Shown: positions 5,765 to 6,881 of the stretch, in pieces
Numbering within the stretch: position 1 is the first letter of the stretch
Layout of the letters: each line of letters begins with the position of its first letter
Assembly: GCA_026982585.1 (NCBI GenBank)
Contig: JALSGW010000013.1
Span: 1 to 6,881, forward strand
Length of the DNA: 6,881 nt
DNA from: Alphaproteobacteria bacterium
GTDB taxonomy: Bacteria; Pseudomonadota; Alphaproteobacteria; Geminicoccales; Geminicoccaceae
Reading direction: 5' to 3'
Notes under the pieces: model-generated
Told to the model about the DNA's origin: nothing
The model's database searches: none
The model's input: only the letters and a program-made list of their open reading frames with translations
Position numbers and translations under genes: made by a program

Positions 5765-6881
5765 TTAGGCGGCGGAACGCAACGCCAGCCGGTCCCACAC
5801 CTCGCCGAGCGCACCCACGAGCGCCTCCATCTCCGCGTCCCCATGCAATGGGCTCGGGGTGATGCGCAGCCGCTCGGTGCCCCGAGGCACGGTGGGATAG
5901 TTGATCGGCTGGATGTAGATGCCGTGGTCGGCCAGCAGCAGGTCCGACGCCTGTTTGCAGCGGACCGGATCGCCCACCAGCACCGGCACGATGTGGGTGG
6001 TGGAGGGCAGCATGGCGATCCCCGCCTCGGCCAGCCGGCGCTTGAGCGTTCGGGCGCGCTCCTGGTGCCGGGCGCGCAGGCGCCGCCCCTCCTCGCCGGC
6101 GAGCAGGCGCACCGCGGCCAAGGCACCCCCGACCGTGGCGGGAGTGAGGGAGGTGGTGAAGATGAACCCGGATGCGTAGGAGCGCACGCAGTCCACCACC
6201 GCCCGCGCGCCGGCGATGTAGCCGCCCATGCAGCCGAAGGCCTTGGCGAGCGTGCCCTGGATGACGTCGATGCGCCCGGCGAGGCCGAGTTCCTCCGCCT
6301 TGCCGGCCCCCCGCTCGCCGTACATCCCCACCGCGTGCACCTCATCGAGATAGGTCATCGCCCCGTAGCGCTCGGCCAGTTCGACGATGTCGGCGATGGG
6401 GGCGACGTCGCCCTCCATGGAATACACGCTCTCGAACACGATCAGCTTGGGCCGGTCCCGGGGTTGCTCCCGCAACAGCGCTTCCAGATGATCGGGATCG
6501 TTGTGGCGGAAGATCTTCTTCTCGCACCGGGCGCTGCGCACGCCGGCGATCATGGAGGCGTGGTTGAGCGCATCGGAGAAGATCACGCAATCCGGCAGGA
6601 GCCTGGCGATGGTGCTGATGGCCGCCTCGTTGGCCACATAGCCGGAGGTGAACAAAAGCGCCATCTCCTTGCCGTGCAGACGGGCGAGTTCCTCCTCGAG
6701 CAGCACGTGCAGATGGGTGGTGCCGGAGATGTTGCGGGTGCCGCCCGCCCCCGCGCCGTAGGACAGCAGCGCCTCGCGGGCCGCCCTTAACACCTCGGGA
6801 TGCTGGCCCATGCCGAGGTAGTCGTTGGAGCACCAGACGGTGATCGGTCTGGGGCTCCCGTCGCCGTGGAAGAGGGCGCGG
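5765..6881 (-). CDS. hemA: 5-aminolevulinate synthase (C4 pathway), N-terminus cut by window edge
   Basis: Pyridoxal-phosphate enzyme condensing glycine with succinyl-CoA to 5-aminolevulinate, the first step of haem (and, where present, chlorophyll and corrinoid) synthesis. 371 residues are visible; the frame is open to the edge. Aligning the catalytic lysine with Lys248 of the Rhodobacter capsulatus enzyme implies about 35 missing N-terminal residues. Diagnostic stretches, in order, are TVWCSNDYLGMGQHP, GAGAGGTRNISGTTHLH, VFESVYSMEGDVAPI, YLDEVHAVGMYG (the cofactor-contact Asp and His) and GTLAKAFGCMGGYIAG, whose Lys codon (6242-6244) is the Schiff-base lysine. The terminal INYPTVPRGTERLRITPSP is also typical. 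GGTRNISGTTHLH and SMEGD separate it from the related 8-amino-7-oxononanoate synthase and 2-amino-3-ketobutyrate ligase. It lies upstream of pckA on the same strand with a 256-bp gap, so it is probably a separate unit. Confidence 0.97.
   Translation of the reverse strand, partial: RALFHGDGSPRPITVWCSNDYLGMGQHPEVLRAAREALLSYGAGAGGTRNISGTTHLHVLLEEELARLHGKEMALLFTSGYVANEAAISTIARLLPDCVIFSDALNHASMIAGVRSARCEKKIFRHNDPDHLEALLREQPRDRPKLIVFESVYSMEGDVAPIADIVELAERYGAMTYLDEVHAVGMYGERGAGKAEELGLAGRIDVIQGTLAKAFGCMGGYIAGARAVVDCVRSYASGFIFTTSLTPATVGGALAAVRLLAGEEGRRLRARHQERARTLKRRLAEAGIAMLPSTTHIVPVLVGDPVRCKQASDLLLADHGIYIQPINYPTVPRGTERLRITPSPLHGDAEMEALVGALGEVWDRLALRSAA

Noticed and set aside
14..6790. Near-continuous chain of long plus-strand open frames (about 414 to 567 codons each) opposite the real genes
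   Set aside because: They are antisense to five well-recognised genes, have low-complexity compositions rich in Arg, Gly, His and Ala, and match no family. High GC at third codon positions removes stop codons from the opposite frame, which explains them.
5765..6881. 8-amino-7-oxononanoate synthase (BioF) or 2-amino-3-ketobutyrate CoA ligase (Kbl)
   Set aside because: The same enzyme family, but GGTRNISGTTHLH, YSMEGDVAPI and the C-terminal NYPTVPRGTERLRITPSP are specific to 5-aminolevulinate synthase.

Overview
The window is high-GC DNA carrying five confident protein-coding genes, all on the minus strand, so transcription runs from high to low coordinates. The best-supported origin is a proteobacterium, most likely an alphaproteobacterium. 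The main reason is a textbook 5-aminolevulinate synthase of the succinyl-CoA/glycine (C4) haem pathway. ATP-type PEP carboxykinase and the ACAD10/11-like gene pair fit but are less diagnostic. There is no RNA gene, insertion sequence, CRISPR array or other sign of mobile DNA. Every main reading frame is intact.

Layout in transcription order. hemA (5-aminolevulinate synthase) runs off the right edge and lacks about 35 N-terminal residues. A 256-bp gap follows, with a GC-rich imperfect hairpin just after hemA and a weak promoter candidate nearer the next gene. Then comes a tight run: pckA (ATP-type PEP carboxykinase); 8 bp later an aminoglycoside-phosphotransferase-fold kinase; 22 bp later an acyl-CoA dehydrogenase. 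About 100 bp further on is an FAD-linked D-2-hydroxyacid dehydrogenase of the LDHD/GlcD family, probably starting at a GTG with a strong ribosome binding site. The last ~110 bp hold a short palindrome and perhaps the first codons of another minus-strand gene.

The most interesting element is the kinase plus acyl-CoA dehydrogenase pair. Both proteins resemble the two halves of the animal fusion proteins ACAD10/ACAD11, in the same order, and the bacterial LvaA/LvaC pair of levulinate catabolism. In those systems the kinase phosphorylates the 4-hydroxyl of a 4-hydroxyacyl-CoA, and the dehydrogenase-fold partner removes the phosphate so that beta-oxidation can proceed. The spacing predicts that the pair is co-transcribed with pckA and possibly with the 2-hydroxyacid dehydrogenase. 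A coherent but unproven reading is a gluconeogenic hydroxy-acid module. 4-hydroxyacyl-CoAs would feed beta-oxidation, D-2-hydroxyacids would become 2-oxoacids, and PEP carboxykinase would draw the resulting TCA-cycle carbon to PEP.
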